A DNA stretch of 8,951 nucleotides from Pseudomonadales bacterium (lineage in GTDB: Bacteria > Pseudomonadota > Gammaproteobacteria > Pseudomonadales > JAHEIH01), in NCBI GenBank assembly GCA_023255355.1, contig JALRIU010000311.1:1-8951 (forward strand), in the 5' to 3' direction. This document shows positions 1-6,873 of this stretch, in pieces. The stretch's first letter is position 1. Every line of letters starts with the position of its first letter. The notes below the pieces were generated by a model. The model was not told the origin of the DNA. It made no database searches and saw nothing but the letters and a program-made list of their open reading frames with translations. The translations under genes and the position numbers were made by a program.

Positions 1-736
1 GCAAATACCCGACATCGAAGAGTGCCTCTGGAATAATAGTCGCGCCGGATAAAATACAGGCCAATATACCTGCCTTGTAACCAAAGCTGTGAAAAAATGG
101 GTTAAGTATGAGATATCTATCGGTCGAATTTAGGCCAAGCAAATCGATAAAATGCGAAAATGCTTTGATATTTTGTGCATGACAGGTGACAACCCCTTTG
201 GGTACCCCGGTGGTACCTGAAGTAAAGATGATATCCGACACCATGTCGCCGGTAATGACCGGAAGGGGATGATTGCCTGTTGTGGTAATGGCCTTTTCCC
301 AATGTATTATATTTTGCGATTTTGTTTTACCAAACACGATGATGTTTTCTAGGGTTGGTAGATTCTTTCGCTGCAGGCTTTTGGGGTAGTCGGTTTCAAG
401 AAACTCTCCGATACTGAATAGAAGTTTACATTGACTTAAATTAACTATGGTTTCTGTTTCTGCGGCTTTGTAACGTGTATTGATGGGGACTATTGCCGCA
501 CCAACACGATGGCTAGCAAGCATAGCAATGATCCATTCATGCCGATTTGGGGACCACATGCCAATTTTATCGCCGGGCTGGATGCCTAGATTAATTAAGC
601 ACTGACTTAGGGCTTGTGCTTGATTATCAGCCTCGGCATAACTCAAATGGACGCTACCATCTTCGATAAAGATTTTATCCCGCCACTTGTGAAGTGCGAG
701 ATTAAATGCTGCTGGAAATGTGTCTATCTGGGTCAT
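1..736 (-). CDS. fadD3: FadD3-like acyl-CoA synthetase (AMP-forming), N-terminal part only
   Basis: Reading the minus strand from an ATG at 736 gives 245 uninterrupted codons that run off the left edge, so only about the N-terminal half of a roughly 500-residue enzyme is present. Seen directly: the AMP-binding P-loop FTSGTTGVPKGVV at residues 171-183, an acyl/adenylate-pocket segment NPFFHSFGYKAG near residues 212-223, and an N-terminal SYAEAD...GIQPGDKIGMWSPNRHEW block typical of the ANL superfamily. Such enzymes activate a carboxylic acid with ATP and transfer it to CoA in the cytoplasm. Because it is divergent from ipdAB, the best guess is the FadD3 role, forming HIP-CoA from the steroid-derived indanedione propionate. 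The family call is firm, but the substrate is inferred from neighbours only. A cyclohexane-, bile-acid side-chain- or fatty-acid-CoA ligase cannot be excluded. The Shine-Dalgarno sequence before the ATG is weak. Confidence 0.85.
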   Translation of the reverse strand, partial: MTQIDTFPAAFNLALHKWRDKIFIEDGSVHLSYAEADNQAQALSQCLINLGIQPGDKIGMWSPNRHEWIIAMLASHRVGAAIVPINTRYKAAETETIVNLSQCKLLFSIGEFLETDYPKSLQRKNLPTLENIIVFGKTKSQNIIHWEKAITTTGNHPLPVITGDMVSDIIFTSGTTGVPKGVVTCHAQNIKAFSHFIDLLGLNSTDRYLILNPFFHSFGYKAGILACILSGATIIPEALFDVGYL

Positions 737-870
737 GTTCGAATACTTTTTATCAGGATGATGAAAATGTAAAACACTGCTAGGTTGGCTGTCATAGTCT
801 GCATGGATGATGCCCTCAATTTCTTCCCTTCAGATAATTCATTCTGTGAAATCAATAATTGGATCTTTAA
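737..870. promoter_or_regulatory. Divergent intergenic control region between the CoA ligase and ipdA
   Basis: This 134-bp gap is the only sizeable non-coding stretch in the window, and it must hold the promoters for both the leftward ligase gene and the rightward ipdA operon. I see no ORF or RNA gene in it. It carries an 8-bp direct repeat GGATGATG (756-763 and 805-812). It also has two short inverted repeats: GCAT-5-ATGC at 801-813 and TTCA-5-TGAA at 838-850. Regulators of this pathway in actinobacteria (KstR2) are TetR-type and bind palindromes between divergent genes, so an operator here is plausible. None of these repeats is strong enough to call an operator. Confidence 0.6.
791..819 (-). 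promoter_or_regulatory. Candidate sigma-70 promoter for the leftward CoA ligase gene
   Basis: On the minus strand TTGAGG (complement of 814-819) is followed after exactly 17 bases by TATGAC (complement of 791-796). Each hexamer matches four of six consensus bases, and the spacing is optimal. The site lies about 55 bases upstream of the ligase ATG at 736. The GCAT-5-ATGC inverted repeat falls within the spacer, where a repressor would block RNA polymerase. The matches are moderate and could arise by chance. Confidence 0.3.
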
Positions 871-1746
871 ATGAATAAACTGACTACTGCGCAGAATGCG
901 ATCTCAGTCATCCAGGATGGAATGACAATCGGTATTGGCGGTTGGGGGCCTCGTCGCAAGCCTATGGCGCTAATTCGAGAACTCTTGCGATCACCTGTGA
1001 AAGATTTAACCGTGGTTTCATATGGCGGTGCGGATGTCGGTATGCTCTGTGCAGCAGGCAAAGTTAAAAAGCTTGTGTTTGCCTTCACGTCATTAGATTT
1101 TATTCCACTGGAACCATGGTTTAGAAAGGCCCGTCAAAATGGCGAAGTCGATGTTTTTGAAATCGATGAGGGCATGATGTTACACGGCCTTCGCGCTGCA
1201 GCTTGGGGTGTGCCTTTTATTCCAACAGCTGTCGGTTTGGGTACCGATGTGGTGCGTCATAATCCCGATTTAAAAATTATCGACAGCCCCTACGATGACA
1301 AAGAATGGGTTGCGATGCCCGCTCTTAAGTTGGATGTTTCTTTGATTCATACAACTACCGCAGATACTCGCGGTGTTTGTCAGATAAAGAGCCCTGATCA
1401 TTACATGGATGATTGGTTTGCTCGTGCAGCTAAGCACACCATCGTGTCTTGCGATGAATTAATTGATACCTCCGTTTTACACCAGGGTGATGAGTCACGT
1501 TTTGTATTCTGGGATCGAGCGGCTACGCAGGCAGTGGTGCATATTCCTGGTGGCGCCCATCCTAGTTCTTCTGCACCGCTTTATGGTTTTGACGTTGAGC
1601 ATTTCAAGCGTTATGCGCAGAGTGCTGCGGATGATGATTTTGCGGGATATCTTGCTGCTTTTGCGATTGATAAGGATGAACCTTCCTATCAAGACGCAGT
1701 AGGTGGTTTGTCTGCCATTCAACAACTACCCATGCCGGTTTATTAA
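871..1746 (+). CDS. ipdA: IpdA, alpha subunit of COCHEA-CoA ring-cleaving hydrolase
   Basis: A 291-residue class I CoA-transferase-fold alpha subunit. In Mycobacterium, IpdAB does not transfer CoA. It hydrolytically opens the last remaining steroid ring in COCHEA-CoA. Seen here: the glycine-rich GIGGWGPRRKP at residues 21-31, an EIDEGMMLHGLRAAAWGVPF segment at 97-116 and VGLGTDV at 121-127. The conserved acidic residue that IpdA proteins use in ring cleavage (Glu105 in the mycobacterial enzyme) probably corresponds to Glu97 or Glu100; I inferred this alignment by eye. The length is normal for the family, and the start is supported by the N-terminal NKLTTAQNAISVIQDGM, which leads directly into the domain. 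The Shine-Dalgarno sequence is weak (TTGGA, 7 bases before ATG). First gene of the operon; ipdB follows after 11 bp. The alternative, a glutaconate or 3-oxoacid CoA-transferase alpha subunit, is less likely given the WGPRRKP motif and neighbours. Confidence 0.88.
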   Translation: MNKLTTAQNAISVIQDGMTIGIGGWGPRRKPMALIRELLRSPVKDLTVVSYGGADVGMLCAAGKVKKLVFAFTSLDFIPLEPWFRKARQNGEVDVFEIDEGMMLHGLRAAAWGVPFIPTAVGLGTDVVRHNPDLKIIDSPYDDKEWVAMPALKLDVSLIHTTTADTRGVCQIKSPDHYMDDWFARAAKHTIVSCDELIDTSVLHQGDESRFVFWDRAATQAVVHIPGGAHPSSSAPLYGFDVEHFKRYAQSAADDDFAGYLAAFAIDKDEPSYQDAVGGLSAIQQLPMPVY

Positions 1747-1757
1747 GGAGTAAGGTA

Positions 1758-2567
1758 ATGCAACAACATGAATATGCCAAAGACTTTACTCTTGCTGAAT
1801 TGATGATATGCGCCGCGTCAGAGGTGTTCGCCAACGATGGTGAAGTCTTGGCTACCGGTATTGGTGTGTTGCCGCGTTTGGCAGCAAGCTTGTCTATGAA
1901 AACAACCAATCTGGATTTGATGATGACCGATAGTGAGGCGTGGTTATTATCAGAACCCAATCCAGTAAGTGGTAGAAAAGCAGGTGATGCCCAAGCCAAT
2001 GAAACATGGATGGGCTTCTCGAGAATCTTTGATAACGTCTGGAGTGGACAGCGTCATGCATTGGTTGGACCATCGCAGGTTGACCGCTTTGGGCAGGCAA
2101 ATATTTCTGCTCTCGGTGGTAGCTATGAAAAACCAAAAGTTCAAATGTTAGGTGTTAGAGGTTTTCCCGGTAACTCAATCAGTCATGCCAACTCATTTTT
2201 TGTGCCGTCGCACAACAAACGTGCCTTTATTGATGGTGAGTGTGACGTTGTTTCTTCGATTGGCTTCAACCCCAGTCGTTTGCCTAAAGGTTATAAGCTA
2301 AGCGACATTGATATCAGACGAGCGATTACTGATTTATGCGTTATGGATTGGGGCGGTAAGAATTTTCAACCCAGAGTGGTGTCATTGCATCCTGGGGTAA
2401 GTTTTGACGAAGTTCAAGATAATACTGGTTTCGAATTAGTCATGTCTGAAAATTGCCAAGTGACTGCGCATCCTACGTTGCAGCAACTTGAGATCATTGC
2501 TCGACTTGATCCTGCCAATATCAGGGCTAGACAACTAAAAGATAATCCACCCGGCATTCGGGCGTAG
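1758..2567 (+). CDS. ipdB: IpdB, beta subunit of COCHEA-CoA ring-cleaving hydrolase
   Basis: A 269-residue class I CoA-transferase-fold beta subunit that pairs with IpdA to form the cytoplasmic hydrolase opening the final steroid ring. Visible family features are ATGIGVLPRLAA at residues 32-43, LLSEPNPVSGRK at 63-74 and the GPSQVDRFGQANISALGG strand-loop at 104-121, which is typical of CoA-transferase beta subunits. The Ser-Glu-Pro at 65-67 sits where true transferases carry the SENG motif with the CoA-accepting glutamate. Its rearrangement fits a hydrolase rather than a transferase, though this is my visual alignment. A good Shine-Dalgarno AAGGAG (1745-1750) overlaps the ipdA stop codon and lies 7 bases before the ATG, so the two subunits are translated together. 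Length is ordinary and no frameshift is seen. Confidence 0.88.
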   Translation: MQQHEYAKDFTLAELMICAASEVFANDGEVLATGIGVLPRLAASLSMKTTNLDLMMTDSEAWLLSEPNPVSGRKAGDAQANETWMGFSRIFDNVWSGQRHALVGPSQVDRFGQANISALGGSYEKPKVQMLGVRGFPGNSISHANSFFVPSHNKRAFIDGECDVVSSIGFNPSRLPKGYKLSDIDIRRAITDLCVMDWGGKNFQPRVVSLHPGVSFDEVQDNTGFELVMSENCQVTAHPTLQQLEIIARLDPANIRARQLKDNPPGIRA

Positions 2568-2577
2568 AGGACTTTCT

Positions 2578-3435
2578 ATGAGCGAGCAAGAAGATAACAT
2601 TGTATTGTATAGCGCCGCGGACGGTGTGGCAGTCATTACCATGAATCGTCCTGAGTATAACAACGCTCAAAATGGACGTATGACCTATTTACTCGATGAT
2701 GCTTTTAAAAGAGCTGTCGCCGATGATGAAGTTAAAGTGATCGTGTTGCGTGGTGCTGGTAAGCATTTTTCAGCAGGTCATGATATCGGCACCCCTGGTA
2801 GAGACGTTCACTTAAGCCAAGACCGCGTTACTATGTGGTATGACCACGCTAATAAACCTGGCGCTGAGTTCCTTTATGTCCGTGAGGCCGAGGCGTATTT
2901 AGGCATGTGTCGACGTTGGCGAGAAATCCCTAAGCCGGTAATCGCTGAAGTCCAGGGGGCTTGCATTGCCGGTGGTCTGATGTTGGCGTGGGTCTGCGAT
3001 TTAATCGTCGCAAGTGAAGACGCATTTTTCTCAGATCCAGTCGTGAGGATGGGTATTCCTGGGGTTGAGTATTTTGCTCACCCGTTTGAAATGCCACCGC
3101 GTATCGCCAAAGAGTTTTTGTTTACTGGACACAAAATGTCCGCCCAGCGTGCTTATGAATTACATATGGTTAATCGTATTGTGCCGCGCGCTATGCTCTC
3201 TGATGAAGTTAATGCTCTTGCTCAAGAAATAGCCAAAATGCCGCGCCTGGGGCTGGCGTTAACAAAACAGGCAATCAATTTTGCGGAAGATCAGCAAGGC
3301 AAGCGAGCCACGATGGATGCGGCTTTTGCCTGGCATCATTTTACGCATGCACAAAATGAATTGGTTTCTGGCGACCGTCTGAGTGGTTATGACGGGCGAA
3401 AAATGGCCGCTGAGAACAAAGCGAAGGATAAGTAG
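2578..3435 (+). CDS. Crotonase-fold (enoyl-CoA hydratase/isomerase family) protein lacking both catalytic glutamates
   Basis: A 285-residue member of the crotonase superfamily, somewhat longer than the usual 255-265. The oxyanion-hole motifs are intact: HFSAGHDI at residues 63-70 and the paired glycines at 132-133. An extra segment of about 30 residues (roughly 73-105, including WYDHANKPGAEFLY) follows the first motif. The two glutamates used by classical hydratases (Glu144 and Glu164 of the rat enzyme) align with Met135 and Val155. Asp153 beside Pro154 and His168 are possible replacements. In the cluster it could hydrate the side chain of HIP-CoA or cleave a beta-diketone ring, the latter being EchA20's role in Mycobacterium. 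From memory its sequence does not resemble EchA20 closely, so I give no symbol. GAGGA lies 6 bases before the ATG, and ipdB ends 10 bp upstream. Fold certain, reaction uncertain. Confidence 0.85.
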   Translation: MSEQEDNIVLYSAADGVAVITMNRPEYNNAQNGRMTYLLDDAFKRAVADDEVKVIVLRGAGKHFSAGHDIGTPGRDVHLSQDRVTMWYDHANKPGAEFLYVREAEAYLGMCRRWREIPKPVIAEVQGACIAGGLMLAWVCDLIVASEDAFFSDPVVRMGIPGVEYFAHPFEMPPRIAKEFLFTGHKMSAQRAYELHMVNRIVPRAMLSDEVNALAQEIAKMPRLGLALTKQAINFAEDQQGKRATMDAAFAWHHFTHAQNELVSGDRLSGYDGRKMAAENKAKDK

Positions 3436-3437
3436 TC

Positions 3438-4604
3438 ATGGATTTGATCTATACCTCTCAGCAGAACAGCTTTCGTATGGAGGTCAGGGATTGGTTGCGA
3501 AGCCATGTTCCGCAAAACAAGTTGCCTTCATTTGATACTGACGATGGATTCGAAGCTCACCGCGCCTGGGAAAGAACTCTATCAGAAGGCAACTGGGGCA
3601 TGGTGACTTGGCCTAAAGAATATGGTGGTCGTGGTTGTGATCTGATCGAATGGCTGATTTTTGAAGAAGAATACTACCGTGCGGGCGCACCGTTGCGGGT
3701 AAATCAAAATGGTATCTTCTTATTAGGGCCAACGCTCATGGAGTACGGCACTGATGCGCAGAAAGCACGTTTTATTACCGAGATGGCTAAGGGCAATGAA
3801 ATGTGGGCTCAAGGTTGGTCAGAACCAGGTGCTGGAAGTGATATGGCTGCGATTCGTTGTCGCGCGGATCGAGACGGTAATGAATTTGTGATTAACGGCC
3901 AGAAGATCTGGTCAACCCGTGCGGTCTATGCCGATTGGGTGTTTGGTTTGTTTCGCAGTGATCCAGAATCGTCCCGACACCATGGGTTGTCGTTTATTTT
4001 AGTGCCGCTCAATTCGCCTGGAGTGACTGTTCGGCCTATTCCTCAGCTCAATGGGCTACCCGGATTTGCTGAGATCTTTTTTGATGACGTAAGAGTTTCA
4101 GATTTTAATCTTATCGGCGAAGAGGGTCAGGGTTGGTCGATTGCTATGTCGACAGCCGGTTTTGAACGAGGTTTGATGCTCAGAAGTCCGGCGCGCTTTC
4201 AGCAGGCCAGTCGTCGCTTGGTCGAGCTCTATCGGGCACGTCAAAATGACATACTGGATTTGTCGATTGAGAATGCAGTTGTCCAGTGTTACATGGATGC
4301 AGAAGCTTACGCGTTATCAACCTATCAAACGGCGTCACGCTTAACCAAGGGTGGCAAAATTGGTGCTGAATCGAGTTGTAATAAAATCTTTTGGTCTGAA
4401 TTGGATATTCGAATCCACGAAACAGCAATGTCATTATTAGGCCCCTATGCAGAAACTGAAGGGGTTGGAATGAAGTACCACGAAGAAATCGCAGCGTGGG
4501 TCGACGGTTTTCTGTTCTCGCAAAGCGGGCCTATCTACGCCGGTACTAATGAAATTCAACGCAATATTATTGCTGAGCGTTTGCTTGGCCTACCAAGAAA
4601 ATAG
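3438..4604 (+). CDS. Acyl-CoA dehydrogenase, full-length catalytic type
   Basis: A 388-residue FAD-dependent acyl-CoA dehydrogenase that would introduce an alpha,beta double bond into a steroid-derived CoA thioester. Seen: the N-terminal helical domain with WGMVTWPKEYGGRG at residues 53-66, the flavin/substrate motif GWSEPGAGSD at 126-135, the beta-domain QKIWSTRAVYADW at 155-167, and the C-terminal YAGTNEIQRNIIAERLLG at 367-384. The usual MCAD-type catalytic Glu of YEGT is Ala368 here. Glu243 in GFERG lies where IVD/LCAD-type enzymes carry their base instead, so the protein is probably active. It starts 2 bp after the crotonase stop, with GAAGGA 9 bases before the ATG, and is followed 8 bp later by a second ACAD. 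Such adjacent pairs in steroid clusters form alpha2beta2 heteromers (the FadE28-FadE29 and FadE31-FadE32 type). Candidate counterparts are FadE30 or FadE31; I cannot choose. Confidence 0.9.
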   Translation: MDLIYTSQQNSFRMEVRDWLRSHVPQNKLPSFDTDDGFEAHRAWERTLSEGNWGMVTWPKEYGGRGCDLIEWLIFEEEYYRAGAPLRVNQNGIFLLGPTLMEYGTDAQKARFITEMAKGNEMWAQGWSEPGAGSDMAAIRCRADRDGNEFVINGQKIWSTRAVYADWVFGLFRSDPESSRHHGLSFILVPLNSPGVTVRPIPQLNGLPGFAEIFFDDVRVSDFNLIGEEGQGWSIAMSTAGFERGLMLRSPARFQQASRRLVELYRARQNDILDLSIENAVVQCYMDAEAYALSTYQTASRLTKGGKIGAESSCNKIFWSELDIRIHETAMSLLGPYAETEGVGMKYHEEIAAWVDGFLFSQSGPIYAGTNEIQRNIIAERLLGLPRK

Positions 4605-4608
4605 GAGG
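4603..4608 (+). promoter_or_regulatory. Perfect Shine-Dalgarno that fixes the GTG start of the second ACAD
   Basis: AGGAGG overlaps the preceding TAG stop codon and lies 4 bases before the GTG at 4613. This decides for the GTG start: the encoded MDFTFSEEQQFF is the standard N-terminus of this ACAD group, and no in-frame ATG lies between it and the site. The strong site may compensate for the GTG and keep output level with the upstream ACAD. Confidence 0.75.
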
Positions 4609-4612
4609 CCCT

Positions 4613-5707
4613 GTGGATTTTACATTTAGCGAAGAACAACAATTTTTTGAATCGACCTTGGCTGATTTTCTGAAGGACAACGTTACCGCCGAGCAGATAA
4701 GGCAGCGTTGGGAAAGTGCCGAGGGTTTTGATAAAACCACTTGGCAGTCGTTAGCAGAACTCGGTATTACCGCAGCGTTAGTTCAAGAGGCTAATGGCGG
4801 TTTAGGGCTTTCATTTGAAGATTGTATTCTTTTGATGCAAGCCTGCGGAAGATCAGCTCTGCCAGAACCCATCATAGAACATAGTTTTATTGCGGCGGCA
4901 CTTTTGGAAGATGTGCATGCCATTGCTCCCTCGCAAACGACTAAGGATTTGTTGGCTGGTGTTGCTGCCGGTGAAAAGGTTTTGATGACGTCCCATGTTA
5001 TCAATCCCCACACTAACATGGCTCAAAGCGCTGATGCGTTTCTCATCCAGTTTGGCGACGACATCCATTTGGTTGATAAATCTGAAGTTCAGTTGAAGAC
5101 CATGAAGAGCCTCGATCCATCGCGTCGTATGTCTAGTTTGGATTGGCAGCCAAGTGCCAAGTCTTGTCTACTCAATGGTGTGAAAGGCTCTGAACTGTGG
5201 CAGCGCACGCTTAACCGTGGCGCGTTGGCGACTGCAGCTCAACTATTAGGTTTAGCCGAGGCGATGGTGTCACAAGCGGTGAAATATGCCAGCGATAGAG
5301 AACAATTTGGTAAGCCTATCGGCACTAACCAAGCAGTAAAACATCTGTTGGCAGATTGCGCTGTTCAAATTGAATTTGCTAAACCTGTTATTCACCGCGC
5401 AGCCTATACCGTTTCGGTCGCTCCTAACCGAGCAGATTGGGCAGTTTCGCACGCAAAAGTTTGTGCCTCAGAGGCCGCAAAATTGGCAGCAAGGCATTGT
5501 ACTCAAGTGTTTGGTGCCATGGGATATACCTGGGAATGTGATCTTCACATTTGGGCTAAACGTGCTTGGGTGCTTGATAAGGAATGGGGTGATAACGGTT
5601 TCCATAAAAATCGTATTCATGAATGGCTATTACAACCAAAGGCTTTATTAGGGCCTGAATTCACGTTCGGGCGTCGTTATTTAGGCGATGCCAACGAAGT
5701 CGTCTAG
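4613..5707 (+). CDS. Acyl-CoA dehydrogenase, probable partner subunit without recognisable catalytic glutamate
   Basis: A 364-residue ACAD-family protein starting at GTG. The family is clear from the N-terminal DFTFSEEQQFFESTL, the LVQEANGGLGLSFED loop (57-70), DREQFGKPIGTNQAVKHLLAD (starting at residue 228) and GAMGYTWECDLHIWAKRA (301-318). It ends without the YxGTxxIQR segment found in self-sufficient ACADs, and the middle beta-domain is short and weakly conserved, with no SEPxxGSD flavin motif. In mycobacterial steroid pathways, subunits of this type join a second ACAD to make an alpha2beta2 enzyme with only two active sites. The adjacent upstream ACAD, 8 bp away, is the obvious partner, but ACADs at 7771 or 8916 are possible too. 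The GYTWE-type C-terminal motif suggests that flavin or adenine contacts are retained. The exact substrate cannot be told from sequence. Confidence 0.87.
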   Translation: MDFTFSEEQQFFESTLADFLKDNVTAEQIRQRWESAEGFDKTTWQSLAELGITAALVQEANGGLGLSFEDCILLMQACGRSALPEPIIEHSFIAAALLEDVHAIAPSQTTKDLLAGVAAGEKVLMTSHVINPHTNMAQSADAFLIQFGDDIHLVDKSEVQLKTMKSLDPSRRMSSLDWQPSAKSCLLNGVKGSELWQRTLNRGALATAAQLLGLAEAMVSQAVKYASDREQFGKPIGTNQAVKHLLADCAVQIEFAKPVIHRAAYTVSVAPNRADWAVSHAKVCASEAAKLAARHCTQVFGAMGYTWECDLHIWAKRAWVLDKEWGDNGFHKNRIHEWLLQPKALLGPEFTFGRRYLGDANEVV

Positions 5708-5715
5708 GATAATTT

Positions 5716-6864
5716 ATGCAACAAGCCTATATTGTAGATGCCTTGCGCACACCCACAGGTAAACGTCGTGGTTCGCTTGCATCGATGCACGCTGCCGATC
5801 TTGGTGCAGCAGTTTTAAGACCGCTAGTGTCGAGAAATAGTATCCCTGATAACGAATACGATGATGTGATATTCGGTTGTGTTGATACGATTGGTCCACT
5901 TGCAGGTGATATTGCTAGAACATGTTGGCTGGCTGCAGGTCATTCAGACGAAGTGCCTGGTACGACAGTAGATCGCCAGTGTGGCTCGTCGCAACAGGCG
6001 GTTCATTTTGCAGCGCAGGCCATTATGTCAGGCTGTATGGATGTTGTTGTCGCCGGTGGCGTCCAGACCATGACAAGTATTCCTATTTCTTCAGCTATGT
6101 TGGTGGCTGAACCCTTTGGTTTTAAAGACCCTTTCTCTGGAAGTGAGGGTTGGGTTGCGCGCTACGGCAATACTCCTGTTTCACAGTTTAATTCGGCGCA
6201 AATGATTGCCGATAAATGGTCGTTGAGTCGTGCTGATATGGAAGCTTTCGCACTCGAATCCCATCGTCGTGCTGCAATGGCAATTACCGAGGGTTATTTT
6301 GATCGAGAAATCGTCGAAACCGCGAGTTGTCGTAACGACGAAACAGTGCGCCAGACCTCACTCCAACAAATGGCTGAATTACAACCGTTACAAGAGGGGG
6401 GCACGATTACCGCAGGTGTCTCGAGTCAAACTGGCGATGCTGCATCGGCCATGTTGATTGTTTCCGAGCGAGCACTTAAACGCTATAACCTTACACCCCG
6501 CGCTAGGATTGTGCATATGAGTGTGCGTGCCACAGATCCAATTTGGATGCTGACAGCCCCGATACCTGCAACCGAATTTGCCTTGAAAAAAGCTGGCTTG
6601 AGTCTGGCTGATATCGATCTTGTCGAGATCAATGAGGCGTTTGCTTCAGTCGCCATGGCTTGGTTAAAAGAAACGGGTTATAGCCACGAGCAAACCAATG
6701 TGAATGGAGGGGCAATTGCTTTAGGACATCCACTGGGCGCGACTGGTACAAAATTAATGACCACGTTATTGCATGAATTGGAGCGCCGCGGTGGACGCTA
6801 TGGCCTCCAAACGATGTGTGAAGGTGGTGGACAAGCTAACGTAACTATTATCGAGAGAATGTAG
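5716..6864 (+). CDS. fadA6: FadA6-like degradative thiolase (acetyl-CoA acyltransferase)
   Basis: A 382-residue thiolase that cleaves a beta-ketoacyl-CoA with a second CoA. All active-site elements are present: nucleophile Cys89 in VDRQCGSSQQAVHFAAQ, the EINEAFASVAMAW motif before the C-terminal domain, His338 in GGAIALGHPLGATG, and the second cysteine Cys368 in MCEGGGQANVTIIE. The CEGGGQAN variant, rather than CxGxGxG, is typical of the FadA6-type group as I know it. FadA6 acts right after IpdAB, removing acetyl-CoA from the ring-opened methyl-dioxodecanedioyl-CoA. Co-location with ipdAB supports that role. The length matches the family and AGGA lies 6 bases before the ATG, overlapping the previous stop. 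A general beta-oxidation FadA is the alternative, but no FadB-type partner is present. Confidence 0.87.
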   Translation: MQQAYIVDALRTPTGKRRGSLASMHAADLGAAVLRPLVSRNSIPDNEYDDVIFGCVDTIGPLAGDIARTCWLAAGHSDEVPGTTVDRQCGSSQQAVHFAAQAIMSGCMDVVVAGGVQTMTSIPISSAMLVAEPFGFKDPFSGSEGWVARYGNTPVSQFNSAQMIADKWSLSRADMEAFALESHRRAAMAITEGYFDREIVETASCRNDETVRQTSLQQMAELQPLQEGGTITAGVSSQTGDAASAMLIVSERALKRYNLTPRARIVHMSVRATDPIWMLTAPIPATEFALKKAGLSLADIDLVEINEAFASVAMAWLKETGYSHEQTNVNGGAIALGHPLGATGTKLMTTLLHELERRGGRYGLQTMCEGGGQANVTIIERM

Positions 6865-6873
6865 GAGAACAAC

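Noticed and set aside
833..838. GATAAT as -10 element for ipdA
   Set aside because: No acceptable -35 hexamer occurs 16-18 bases upstream, so I did not call it a promoter.
867..1088. Minus-strand ORF of 73 codons antisense to the start of ipdA
   Set aside because: Lies wholly over the well-supported ipdA coding sequence, has no recognisable domain or ribosome binding site, and is a codon-composition shadow.
1604..1999. Minus-strand ORF of 131 codons across the ipdA-ipdB junction
   Set aside because: The longest antisense frame, but it covers two conserved genes and its translation shows no family motifs.
871..2567. Ordinary 3-oxoacid or glutaconate CoA-transferase pair
   Set aside because: The GIGGWGPRRKP motif, altered SENG region and neighbours (thiolase, ACADs, crotonase, divergent CoA ligase) fit IpdAB better.
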